NCBI RefSeq assembly: GCF_963082655.1
Contig: NC_081553.1
Location: 20,835,479-20,899,478, forward strand
Source of the DNA: Stomoxys calcitrans
Lineage: Eukaryota; Arthropoda; Insecta; Diptera; Muscidae
Length of the DNA: 64,000 nt
Reading direction: 5' to 3'
A program made the translations under genes and the position numbers. The first letter of the stretch is position 1; each line of letters begins with the position of its first letter. The notes under the pieces are model-generated. The model was not told the DNA's origin and searched no databases. It saw only the letters and a list, made by a program, of their open reading frames with translations. Positions 46,609 through 58,186 of the stretch are shown here, in pieces.

Positions 46609-49106
46609 ACAAGTAAAAAGGCGTTAAGTTCGGCTGGGCCGAACTTTGGATACCCACCACCTCGGGTATATATGTAAACCACTTTTCATCAAAATCCAGT
46701 GAAAATTGCATAACTTATGTCACATAGCAGTTATATCGAAATATGATCCGATTTGTACCAAATAGCAAAATTTTGGTCGTTTTAGTAGATACATCTAAAA
46801 CTAAACCGATCTGAACCATATACAAAATGGATGTCGAAAAGCCTAACATAATTCAATGCGTCAAATTTCAGTTAAATTCGCCTTTTTTGGGGCCAAGACT
46901 TTAAATCGAGATATCGGTCTATATGCAAATCTTGGTTGACCTAGACCAGATATATGTGTAGGAGCTTAACTTAACTCTCTGTCCACAATTTGGCAACATC
47001 GCATAATAAATGCGCCTTTTATGGGCCTAAAACATTAAATCGAGGGATCGGTCTATATGGCATCTATATTCAAATCTGGACCGATCTGAGTGAAATTGAA
47101 GGAGGATGTCGAAGGGCCTAACACAACTCACTGTCCCAAATTGCGGCGACATCTGACAATAAATGCGGTTTTTATTGCCCCAAAACCTCAAATCAAGGGA
47201 TCGGTCTATATGGCAGCTATATCCAAATCTGAACCGATCTGAGCCAAATAGAAGAAAGATGTCGAGGGGCCTAACACAACTCACTGTCCCAAATTTCAGC
47301 AAAATCGGATAATAAATGTGGCTTTTATGGGCCTTAGACCCTAAATCGGAGGATCGGTCTATAAGGCAGCTATATCCAAATCTAGACCGATCTGAGCCAA
47401 ATTAACGAAGGACATCGAAGGGTCTAAGACAACGCACTGCCCCAAATTTCAGCAACATCGGATAATAAATGTGGCTTTAAGGGGCTTAGACCCTAAATCT
47501 GAGAATCGGTCTATATGGCAGCTATATCCAAATCTGGACCGATCTGGGCCAACTTAACGAAGGACATCGAAGGGTCTAAGACAACTCACTGTCCCAAATT
47601 TCAGCAAAATCGGATAATAAATGAAGCTTTTATGGGCCTAAGACCCTAAATCGGAGAATCAGTCTATATGGCAGCTATATCCAAATCTCTACCGATATGG
47701 GCCAAATTGACAAAGGACATCGAAGGGTCTAACACAACTCACTGCCATAAGTTGCAGCAAAATCGGATAATAAATGTGGCTTTAAGGGGCTTAGACCCTA
47801 AATCTGAGAATGGGTCTATATGGAATCTATATCCAAATCTGGACCGATCTGAGTGAAATTGAAGGAGTTGTGTTAGGCCACAACTCACTGACCCAAATTG
47901 CGGCGACATCTGACAAAAAATGCCGTTTTTATTGCCCCAAAACCTAAAACCGAGAGATCGGTCTATATGGCAGCTATATCGAAATCTGAACTGATCTGAG
48001 TGAAATCGAAGGAGGATGTCGAAGGGCCTAACACAACTCACTGTCCCAAATTTCAGCAAAATCGGATAATAAATAAGGATTTTATGGGCCTAAGACCCTA
48101 AATCGGAGGACCGGTCTATATTGCAGCTATATCCAAATCTGAACCGATCTGAGCCAAATTGAAGAAGGATGTCGAAGGGTCTAGCACAACTCACTGAACA
48201 AAATCGGATAATAGATGTGGATTTTATGGGCTTAAGACCCTAAATCGGAGGATCGGTCTATATGGCAGCTATATCCAAATCTGGACCGATCTGAGCCAAA
48301 TTGGCCAAGGATGTTGAAGGGCCTAACACAACTCACTATCCCAAATTTCAGCAAAATCTGATAATATATGTGGCTTTTATGGGCCTAAGACCCTAAATCG
48401 GAGAATCGGTCTATATGGCAGCTATATCCAAATGTGAACCGATCTGGGCCAAATTAACGAAGGACATCGAGAGTCTAAGACAACTCACTGTCCCAAATTT
48501 CAACAAAATCGGATAATAAATGAGGCTTTTATGGGCCTAAGACCCTAAATCGGAGAATCGGTCTATATGGCAGCTATTTCCAAATCTAAACCGATCTGGA
48601 CCAAATTGACGAAGAATGTCGAAGGGTCTAAGACAACTCAATGTCCCAAATTTCAGCAAAATCGGATAATAAATGTGGCTTTTATGGACCTTAGACCCTA
48701 CATCGGAGGATCGGTCTATATGGCAGCTATATCCAAATCTGGACCGATCTGTCCCAAATTAACGAAGGATGTCGAAGGGCCTAGCACATCTCACTGTCCC
48801 AAATTTCAGCAAAATCGTTTAATAAATGTGGCTTTTATGGGGCTTAGACCCTAAATCGGAGGATCGGTCTATATGGCAGCTATATCCAAATCTGAACCAA
48901 TCTGAGCCAAATTGAAGAAAGATGTCGAAGGGCCTAATATAACTCACTGTCCCAAATTTCAGCAAAACCGGATAATAAATGTGGCTTTTATGGGCGTAAG
49001 ACACTAAATCGGCGGATCGGTCTATATGGCAGCTATATCCAAATCTGAACCGATCTGAGCCAAATTGAAAAAGAATGTCAAAGGGTCTAGCACAACTCGC
49101 TGTCTC
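46609..49106 (+). mobile_element. HINE type A with about fourteen units, 3' end missing
   Basis: ACAAGTAAAAAGGCGTTAAG, palindrome GTTCGGCTGGGCCGAAC, then a long array. Unit starts at 48255, 48408, 48560, 48713 and 48866 show the 152-153 bp period. A five-unit higher-order period (about 763 bp) is visible at 47088 and 47851. It stops at about 49106 inside a unit and joins the right end of the Transib-like element. Confidence 0.85.
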
Positions 49107-49161
49107 ACATGTTCTTGCACTGCATATTTTTTATCAGTTTTTTCGATTTTCTCCCACTGTG

Positions 49162-49262
49162 CGCCGTTCGAAATCGGAATTCCCTTATCATTGAGCTTAA
49201 AACTTGAATCGAACAGCGCTCATTGATATATGAGAAGTTTGCCCCTGCTTCTTAATGGCGTC
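49162..49262 (+). mobile_element. SINE body, right part of the split copy
   Basis: CGCCGTTCGAAATCGG, CCCTTATCATTGAGCTTAAA and ATATGAGAAGTTTGCCCC continue the SINE of 43119-43477. Confidence 0.8.
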
Positions 49263-50439
49263 CCCTTCATACTTAGGGCACGCCATTTTCTTTTAAAGAC
49301 CTTTCATTTAAGTCCCATATCGTGCTGATCGGTCTATATGTCCTCAGGGGACATTCCTCAGAGAAGGTTAGACTTTGCTGAATTTCCTTATCTCGTCACT
49401 TCGCTCCATTACAGACCGACATGTAAAAATTTAAGAATCCCAACCCCATCTTCTGGCTTCGAGATATTCTCATATACTCTTTTTGTTTTGGTCAAAATAA
49501 ATATTTTATTCAAAAGTATTCTAGTGCTCCTCATCAATAAGCCCTACAATTGCTTAGGTCCATTGACATCACAGTACCTCAAAGTAACAGCAAGGATGCC
49601 CAGGAAAAGAAACTTACAAATTGACTATACAGGTAGAACTTCAACTTGCTAAAACTAACTATCATGGTGTATATGGGTGTATAAGTGTGCCTTAGTGTGT
49701 GTGCGTTGTACACCAAATTGTGGCCTTGTACCACTTCAAAAGAAATGTTGTGGAAATTGCCGTCGCTACGTCTGGCAATGGCTGAAATTGCACTCAAAAG
49801 CAACAGAGAGCTCCATCAAAAACCACCAACTAAGCAGTAAAGACACGAAAGTGGGGAGTGGGGGCAAAGCAGACGACAGCCTGAAAGTAGATATCAGGCA
49901 TTCTGGTGTGCTGCATAAAACTTTTCAAAAGCCATAATCCGCACTGTTTCTTAGTCAAATGCGGATGATTTTGATAGGGTTAAATGGATTTGTGTTCACT
50001 TTTACATTGAATTTAAATTCACTTTGCCAAACCTAAACGCAAAGTGGAAGTGACATTTAACTCAGAACAGCTGAGACTCCAGGTTGCTACCGGTGTGTTT
50101 GAGAGAGGGAGGGAGAGAGTGAGAGAGGGAGAGAGAGGAAAGAAGTGAGGGATATAGTCATAAAGAGCAACAAGCATACAAAAGCCTTCGAATGATTGAA
50201 CATTTTTTTGTTTGGATTTTGGCTTGTAATCTAGGATTTGTGGTAATGTGAATTTGAAAAATCACTGGCATTGAATATTTCATTCCCTTCATTTTAGTTC
50301 ATTGAAAACCGAGAAAGAAATGCTAAGAATTTCAAACAAATAAATAAATATTTATGATAATATGAAGGAGAAGATAGATGTTTGTGTTTTACTTGGGAAT
50401 TGATAGAATTTAGGAAGAAGAAAGGCAAGGTTTGCAAAG
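49263..50439. other. Spacer with a repeat C scrap
   Basis: 49290-49345 resembles a C unit (AGACCTTTCATTTAAGTCCC). The rest has short unsupported frames and a (GA)n-rich block at 50100-50150. Confidence 0.45.
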
Positions 50440-50812
50440 AATTCTTTATCAAATTGTTGATATGGGGTAAGGTGATGCTTTTTGGGACATTTTTGTTCTA
50501 TACAGCTGCTAAAAAAGCTTTTGATAATCGTTGGTGGTTTAAACCGCTGTATACTAAAGTTGTCAGACCTTTAATGTCATATGGTGTTGTAACTTCGTGA
50601 ATGACACTTAAAAAATCCAATTAGTTCGCCATACTCAGCTGGATCGACAGGACGACTAAATGGGACATCATAGCCGCATTGATGACAACACTTACTGCTG
50701 TAGCAAATTAAATGAAACATTTATGTCTGCCATAATTGTGGCTAGACAAATTTGTGCAAGCAATGCCGTGAGGCTTTCTATTGATTTAAGTAGCTGGTAC
50801 GGATTATGAGTT
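50440..50812 (+). pseudogene. Non-LTR retrotransposon relic (LOA/R1-like RT, C-terminal part)
   Basis: KAFDNRWWFKPLYTKVVRPL, MSYGVV and then, with shifts, LKKSN, VRHTQL and IVARQICASNAVRLS. These are the landmarks of the region after the RT fingers and palm in LOA/R1-type proteins (typically KPxxxxWLYTxVVRPxxxYGxVVW). It has several stops and is not functional. Confidence 0.7.
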
Positions 50813-50813
50813 A

Positions 50814-51068
50814 TTATACCCAACACCATAGAATGGGGGAATACTAATCTAGCCATTCCGTTTGCAACACCTCGAAATATTCATCTAAGACCCCATAAGT
50901 TATATATATTCTTGATCATCTCGACGTTTTGAGACGATCTAGCCATGTCCGTCCGTGCGTCCGTCTGTCTGTCGAAATCACGATAGCGGTCGATCGCGTA
51001 AAACTAGCCGTAGGTCATTGGGGATTGTAAATGGGCCATATCGGTTCAGATTCAGATATAGCTCCCAT
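50814..51068 (-). mobile_element. HINE 3' part (type B-like)
   Basis: TTATACCCAACACCATAGAATGG through GTCCGTGCGTCCGTCTGTCTG to CAGATATAGCTCCCATC, where another repeat interrupts. Confidence 0.7.
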
Positions 51069-51821
51069 CAGGGACGTAGCAAGGGGGGGGGGCCTCGGGC
51101 TCGAGCCCCCCACCACCCTCAGAACGATTTGGTATACAGAAAAAAATTTAATTAAATTTATTCTAAACACAAAATTTTAGTTCAACTTTTTAAAATGACA
51201 AAATATTCTACAGAGACAACATTTTGGTCAGACCATGACCACTTTAAAAATATTTTTCTTTAGTACAAAATGTTAATGAAGTTTTTTCCAAACCAATCTT
51301 ATTGAGTTTTTTCCAAACAAAATTTAAGAATTTTTTTTATAAACCAATTTTATCAAAATTTTTTCTAAGGACGAAATTTTAGCGTATTATTTTTGAAGAC
51401 AAAACTGCATTAGCAATTTTCCTCAAGGCAACATTTCAATAATTCACCGTAACATTCTCTTCAGCCTGGGCCGGACCCTCTCGAAATAATTAAAAAAAAA
51501 ATCATTACAATTTTTCCTAAGGACAAAATTTCAATATACATTTTTCTAAATACTGTATTTTAATGTTTTTTTTTTTGCAAAAGCTATATTTCAGTTGAAG
51601 ACTTTCGAAAGAAAAACTTTGCCAGCCAAATTCCATTATCCAATTTGGATGAAATTTCATATATTCATAGTTTAGAGCATTTTTATGGACATAGTAATTT
51701 TTTTGAATTTTTTTTTAAAGAAAATTTTTGAAAAATTTGTAAAAATTTTTGAAAAATTTGTAAAAATTTATGGAAAAAAAAAGTTTTCTTTATTTCCTAA
51801 GCCACAATGTATTTAGTTTTT
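51069..51821. repeat. Unclassified repeat with a GC-rich head
   Basis: CAGGGACGTAGCAAGGGGGG followed by GCCTCGGGCTCGAGCCCCCC, a strong palindrome in otherwise AT-rich DNA. A stretch with repeated TTTTTTCCAAA-like words follows, then TCAGCCTGGGCCGGACCCTC at about 51461. It looks like an inserted element, but I cannot classify it. Confidence 0.45.
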
Positions 51822-52887
51822 TACCCTACACCACTACTGTGGTACAGGGTATTATAACTTAGTGAATTAGTTTGTAACACCCAAAAGGAAGAGATATAGA
51901 CCCATAGATAAGTATACCGATCGATCACTTTCTGATTCGATTTTGCTGTGTCCGTCTGTCTGTCAGTCAGTCCGTCCGTCCGTCTGTCTGTTCGTCCGTG
52001 TGTCTGTCCGTCTGTCCATGTTAATTTGTGTACAAGCTACAGGTCGCAATTGTCATCCGATTGTCTTCAAATTTAGTGCGGGCACGTTTTTGACCTAGAG
52101 ACGGAGTCTATTGAAATTGGAAAAAATCGGTTCAGATTTGGATATAGCTCCCATATATATATACGTCCGATTTGCAGTAATAATACAATAAAATGGTCAC
52201 TTGTTAACCGATTATCTTGAAATTTGTTAGGAAGGATTTTCTCTTCACTCTCGACATTACTGGTGAATTTCATGCAAGCGCATTTATTGACCAATCTTTC
52301 CAAAACTTCGTACGACGCTTTCTTCGACGACTGTGACAGTATCTGAGAAGTTTGCTCGAAATCGGTTCAGATTTAGATATAGCTCCCATATATATGTTTG
52401 TCCGATTTGTATTAATATTACAATAAAATGGTCGTTTCTTAACCGATTTTCTCGAAATTCTGTAGGAAGGTTTTTCTTATGATTCTCGATATTACTGGCG
52501 TATTTCATAGAAATCGGCTTAGATTTAGATATAGCTGTCATATATGTATAACGCCAGATTTTCACCCTAAAAGCCGATGCAAGCGCATTATTTGACCAAT
52601 CTTGCGACAATTTTGCACCACCCTTCCTCGACGTCTACCACATTATCTGAGAAGTTTGCTCGAAATCGGATCAGAATTAGATATAGCTGCCATATATATG
52701 TTCGCCATATTTTGGGTTAATTGCAACAATGTTGTCATTTGTCATCGGTAGTTATTACAGTTTGAACATTTTTGATCGCCGAGGTCCATCAAAATTGGTT
52801 CAGAATTGGATATAGCTCCCATATTGTATGTATAGGGTAGGTGTAGGGTATTGTACAGTCGGTACCGCCCGACTTTTTCATTTTCTA
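51822..52887 (-). mobile_element. HINE type D
   Basis: Starts ACCCTACACCACTACTGTGG TACAGGGT, a hairpin-like 3' end known in similar form from drosophilid mini-me/DINE elements. Then come TTTGTAACACCCAAAAGG, a GTCCGTCTGTCTGTCAGTC microsatellite (51950-52020), units of about 152 bp (52363, 52515, 52667), and the 5' end GGTACCGCCCGACTTTTTC. Confidence 0.8.
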
Positions 52888-52956
52888 GATGGTTTTCAAT
52901 TTGTTTGCGTTAAATTTTATGAAAATAAAAATCATTTAAAACCAATCGACCTACAA

Positions 52957-54412
52957 ACAAGTAAAAAGTCGTTAAGTTCGGCCGGGCCGAACTTTGGTCC
53001 ACCACCACCTTGGGAATATATGTAAACCACCTTTCAACAAAATCCGGTGAAAATTGCATACCTTATGTCCCATAGCAGTTATACCGAAATATGTTCCGAT
53101 TTGGGCTAAATACTAATAAGTACAAGTCATTGTTCAATTGTGTATAACAAAATATTGATCTTTTTAGTAGCTATATCTAAAAATAAACCGATCTGAACCC
53201 TATATGACACGGATGTCGAAAAGCCTAACATAAGTCAATGTGTCAAATTTCAGTAAAATCGGATTACAAATGCGCTTTTTATGGGCCCAGAACCTTAAAT
53301 CGAAATATCGGTCTATATGGCAGCTGTATTCAATTCTGGACCGATCTGGGCCAAATTGAAGAAGGACGTCGAAGGGCCTAACACAACTCACTGTCTTAAA
53401 TTTCAGCGACATCGGTCAATAAATGCGCCTTTCATGGCCCCAAAACCTAAAACCGAGAGATTGGTCTATATGGGAGCTATATCCAAATCTGGACCGATCA
53501 GAACGATGTCAAAGGGCCTAAGACAACTAACTATCCCAAATTTCAGCAAAATCGGTTAATAAATGTGGCTTTTATGGACTTAAGACCCTAAATTGGAGGA
53601 TCGGTCTATATGGCAGCTATATCCAAATCTGGACTGACCTGGGCCAAATTGACGAAGGATGTCGAAGTGCCTAACTCAACTCACTGTCCCAAATTTCAGC
53701 AAAATCGTATAATAAATGCGTCTTTTATGGGCCCAAAGCTCTTAATCGAGAGATCGGTCTATATGGCAGATATATCCAAATATGAACAGATCCAGGCCAA
53801 ATTGACAGAGGATGTCAAAGGGCCTAACTCAACTCACTGTCCCAAATTTTGGCGACATCGGACAATAAATGCGCCTTTTATAGGCCCAAAACCTTAAACC
53901 GAGATATCGGTCTATATGGCAGCTATATCAAAATCTGAACCGATCAGGATCAAATTGAAAAAAAGATGTCAATGGGCCTAAAACAACTCACTGTCCAAAA
54001 TTTCAGTATAATCGGATAATAAATGTGAATTTTATGGGCCTAAGGCCCTAAATCGGAGGATCGGTCTATATGGCAGCTATATCCAAATCTGAACCGATCT
54101 GGGCCAAATTGAGGAAAAATGTTGAAAGACCTAACACAACTCACTGTCTAGTATTTCAGTAAAATCGGATAATAAATGTGAATTTTATGGGCCTAAGACC
54201 CTAAATCGGCGGATCGGTCTATATGGGGACTATATGAAGATATAGTCCGATATAGCCCATCTTCAAACTTAACCTGCTTATGGACAAAAGAAGAATCTGT
54301 GCAAAGTTCCAGCTCAATACCTCCATTTTTAAAGACTGTAGCGTGATTTAAACACACAGACGGACAGACGGACGGACATGTCTAGATCGTCTTTGATTTC
54401 TACCCTCATTAA
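52957..54412 (+). mobile_element. HINE type A, 3' terminal block missing
   Basis: ACAAGTAAAAAGTCGTTAAG, palindrome GTTCGGCCGGGCCGAAC, about seven A units, GACGGACAGACGGACGGACA. It then joins a B fragment at about 54412. Confidence 0.85.
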
Positions 54413-54948
54413 GTCAATTCGAGAGATCGATTTATATGACCCGTTTGGATTGTACCTTACACAGTTGTTAGAAGTTATAACAGAACACTATGTGCAAAAT
54501 TTACTTATTAATTAAATTTCAGCTTAATCGGACAAAAATTGCGGCTTCCGGGGCCTCAAGAAGTCAAATCGGGACATTGGTTTATATAGGAGCTATACCA
54601 GGTATAGACCGATTCGGAGCGCACTTGACACAGTGACTCAAGAAGTCAAATGTGGAGATCGGTTTATCTAAACTTTATCCAAATCTGAACCGATATGGCC
54701 CATTTACGATCCCCAACGACCTACATCAATATGAAGTATCTGTGCAAAATTTCAAGCGGCTAGCCGTAAGCATTCGTCCGCTATCGTCATTTTTACAGAC
54801 GGACTGATGGACGAACATGGCTAGATCGACTCAGAATTTCGATACGATCAAGAATATATATACTTTATGGGTCCTAGATCGATATTTCGAGGTGTTACAA
54901 ACGGAAAGACTAGATAAGTACATCCCCATCCTATGGTAGTGGGCATAA
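54413..54948 (+). mobile_element. HINE type B, 3' part
   Basis: Degenerate B units, then GACGGACTGATGGACG and the terminal block CCATCCTATGGTAGTGGGCA. Confidence 0.7.
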
Positions 54949-54957
54949 AAATGTTAT

Positions 54958-55150
54958 GGCAGCCATGTAAAAATTTCTCCCCAGAGAGGTGTCGAACTGC
55001 AGTACGACGTTCGGACTTGGCTATACAAAGGGGAGGCCCCTTATCATTCAGCTAAAAATTGAATCGCATAGCACACATTCATATGTGAGAAGTTTGCCCC
55101 TGTTCCATAATGGTATGCTCATGGCCAACTTTTCATTTGCAGATGCTGCC
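54958..55150 (+). mobile_element. SINE body fragment
   Basis: CCATGTAAAAATTTCTCCCC, GAGGTGTCGAACTGCAGTAC and GGGGAGGCCCCTTATCATTC match the body of the 43119 SINE without its tRNA-like head. Confidence 0.75.
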
Positions 55151-55475
55151 AATATTATCCAATTGGAAACTTTTACGACTTTCAGCGATTTTGTCAAGTA
55201 TGGTCCAAATCAGTGTATAATCTGCTATAGCTATCATATAAAAAGATTTAACAATTTGATATCTTACCATGTACTGTCTTAATCGGTCTATAACCTGACG
55301 CAGCTAGTACCTGGGTATACCGATTAGTCTTCTACGTCCCCTAAAAGCATACATTTTTGCCCGATTAAGCAGATCTTTGGTACATAAAATACACATGTGC
55401 CCTTTAATAACACTCGCATGAGTAACTTTGTAGGCTCCCAAGATTCGAACCGGTCAAACTTAGCACATTTTTACT
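55151..55475 (-). mobile_element. Degenerate HINE, 5' half
   Basis: Weak unit remnants (GCTATAGCTATCATATAAA, GGTATACCGATTAG) end in a decayed 5' end (CCGGTCAAACTTAGCACATT TTTACTT). Confidence 0.5.
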
Positions 55476-57149
55476 TCTTTTTCTTTATATTTTTCGATAT
55501 GACTTTTTTCCTCACCTTCTTCAAGTGATGACCTTCAACAAAGTTTAATGCGCATAAATTGTCATGTTTTGTTGCATACCCTAAGGGGCGCATGGGAAAA
55601 CCTTAAAGCAGATGTGTTCTAAAATCAAACCATTGTTCGTTTCGTTTAACGAGAGCCTTTTGTTCATGCTTCCAACATAATAAGCGACTTCCTTCCAAGC
55701 ATTACTCATTCAAAGGCCTTTTTTTTTGGGTATTTGGGGTTAACAAATATAAAATGATTAAATACAGATTGGAAAAGCTCTGATAACAAACGGTTTCATC
55801 AACAACAAACAACTACGCCAACAGCTTTATCCCCTAGAACCCCCCCTATCCCACTCTACACTTCCATTGTTGGCAAAATGTCACAAGTGTTTTATCGAAG
55901 CCAACTTGAAATAATTAATTTCCTTTAGAAAAAAAAATCCTTTTGTTTCCTTCAATGAACAGATGGCCATCGTTTAATCCTTTAGCAATGCCTAACCCAA
56001 CCAACCAACCAACCAACTTAAAAAAAAGAGCCATATTTTACAACACAAATGAACACCTGCGTTTCGTTTTTGCTTTAAGGCTATGGCGACCACAGGATTG
56101 AGTTACCTGTAAAACAATTTAATTAGCTGTCGTGTGGTGTTGGTGTTACGTCTTTTTTGTTGTTGAATTTTTGGTGTGATATCCTTATTTGCCTTTTGTA
56201 ATATTCGAAAGGTGTTTTGTGTGCTTTTTCTCGTAGTGGTGTTGGAGCGCGGAGTGTTGCTGTCAAAGATAAAGGTTTTGTTTTGTGCATTGATGTTGCT
56301 GGTGCCTTTATGATATGAATAAAGTTTCGTTTTTTGTTGCTGCCCCTGGTTTTTTTTTTGATGTTTCATTCATTGGGAGTGCTGGTGTTTTTTTTTTTTG
56401 TTTTGTAGGAAATTTATAAGCAAACATTGTTGCCCTTCTTCCTTGGAGGCCATTTATTGGCCTCCATTGATGGTGATGATTTAAATCGTTTGCCAGAATT
56501 GGCCAGGGTAGGCCATAAGTTCAGGTCCTAGGGTTGCTATTTAAAATCGATGACGGATGTTAAGAAGTTGTGGGTGCTTATGGCCCTAGGGAAGGGTTTT
56601 ATGGTGGTGAGGAGGAGGAATGTGGTATTTTATGTTCCCAGCACGCCTATGGACATTTGCTTTTATTTCGTAATGTTTTGTTTTATTGTGTATTGACTTT
56701 AGCACAGTGTTGCCATTTTTTTTTGGGGGCAATATGGGTAGAGAACCAATCATAATTGGAATAAGAATGGTAATTAATTTTCTAAGATGATTTTAATTGA
56801 AAATTGAAAACGGGACCCAGCAAAAACATGCTGCAAAATTCAATAGCTTTGTAATTGAAGTTCAAGCAAAATGGCGCTACCGGTGCGCTCACTTCACTGG
56901 TGAATGCGCTTACACTTTGTATGCAATTCAGCGCATGGAGAAGCGCAAAATAGAGAATAGAAAATCATTAACACTCCCATGTTCATTAAGAATCGTAAAA
57001 AGTTCTGTTGTTTGTTAAAAGTCGTGCTTTGGCACACAAAAAAAGTGGTTCCATACAGGAGTGCAACTATATATACGGGAAGCACCCGCTTACGCTAGTG
57101 CTCCGAAAATGCGCTAGTTTCAGCAGTATAATTTTTTGCTTCCAAATAA
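55476..57149. other. Spacer
   Basis: AT-rich with (AACC)n at 55996-56018, TTG-rich stretches and poly(T) runs. Frames at 56103-56369 (minus) and 56570-56755 (plus) are low-complexity or unsupported. Confidence 0.45.
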
Positions 57150-57525
57150 TACAATGCGTTAGATTTATCCAGGCCGATACGGATAAAAATGCGGCCGCGG
57201 GCAGTCAGCGATTTTCGAGAGGAGAATCTCAGTCCGGTGGCACTGGCTCTAAATTAAATACTGAGTGCCAATAATGCTCGAGATGACAAGGCGAGTTAGT
57301 GGCGCCTTCAAATAACCAATGGCCAACATCAGCATCTGATCCCAGGTTAGGGGCGGCTGGAGGCGAGCGTTGGATCTTGGAGCAATCGGCTCGCCACAAC
57401 GAGGGATACATGAGCAATTCCACAAAATCCATGCGGTTGGGGCGCTTGGTCAGTAATCCGCCCACGGAAAACTATGATTACTACAATGAGAAACAAAGGA
57501 ATAGAACAAACGGACCCCCCCATCG

Positions 57526-58186
57526 TTGACGACCCACGCAAACGAAAAAATAACCATGATTTGCGGATCTGCACCTGAAATGTCCGCACTCTTTATAGAG
57601 AAGGTGCAGTATATACACGCTGACGGAGAGAAGTACAAGGCAAATATTACCGCCTTACAGAAAGTGCGACGGACTGGATACTATAGCTGCCGTAACACCA
57701 GGCATGAATTTGGCTGTAGATTTTTGGCTAGTCGGAAACTGAAACACCTTGTCTCCAGCTTTACTCCATTGGCTAGCCACAATCCGCATAAAAGTCAAAT
57801 TCTTCAACATCAGCCTAATTTGTGCCCATGCCCCGACGGAAGACAAAGACGAGCAGACCAAGGGTATTTTCTACGAGCGCCTAGAGAGAGACCGCTGCCC
57901 TGCCCATGAGATTACAATCTTTCAGGGAAATTTTAAAGATAGACATTTTAAGTCCAACAGTCGGAAAGTTTAGCCTCCACGAGATAAGGTCCAGTAATGG
58001 GATGAAGCTGATAAATTTCACCGCGGCACCAGAATTCAACAAAAAAAATTTTCCCAAAGCAACATGGCTGTCACCCGATCAAAATACGAGGAACCAAACC
58101 AAACGCGCCAGACGAAGGAGAGGCATGGGGAGAACCGGGAGGAGAGAGCAGAAACGTCTATACAGCAGAAAGAAAAAGGCAATGGA
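57526..58186 (+). pseudogene. RTE-type apurinic-like endonuclease, frameshifted
   Basis: Across frames: DLRICT*NVRTL (the WNVRTL block with its Trp codon replaced by a stop), ITALQKVRRTGYYS (LQEVRW block with the catalytic Glu changed to Lys), RHEFGCRFLASRKLKHLVSS, then FFNISLICAHAPTEDKDEQT, FQGNFKDR (GDFNA block altered) and ATWLSPDQNTRNQ. The changed catalytic positions and frameshifts rule out activity. It ends in a basic stretch where the HINE is inserted. Confidence 0.8.

Larger units (their letters stand above)
43478..49161. mobile_element. Transib-like DNA transposon, non-autonomous, filled with nested HINEs
   Basis: Both ends start CACAGTGGGAGAAAATCGA and stay similar for about 40 bp (left 43478 on, right 49161 inwards). 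They are flanked by CGCCG (43473-43477 and 49162-49166) inside a SINE whose sequence is continuous across the insertion. CACWRTG-type ends and a 5-bp CGNCG-like target duplication are established hallmarks of Transib. Own sequence is about 340 bp on the left (43478-43816) and about 55 bp on the right; the rest is HINE DNA. No transposase is recognisable. Confidence 0.8.

Noticed and set aside
56103..56369. 88-aa Gln/Asn/Lys-rich frame
   Set aside because: Composition follows from TTG/TTT-rich DNA on the opposite strand; no recognisable features.
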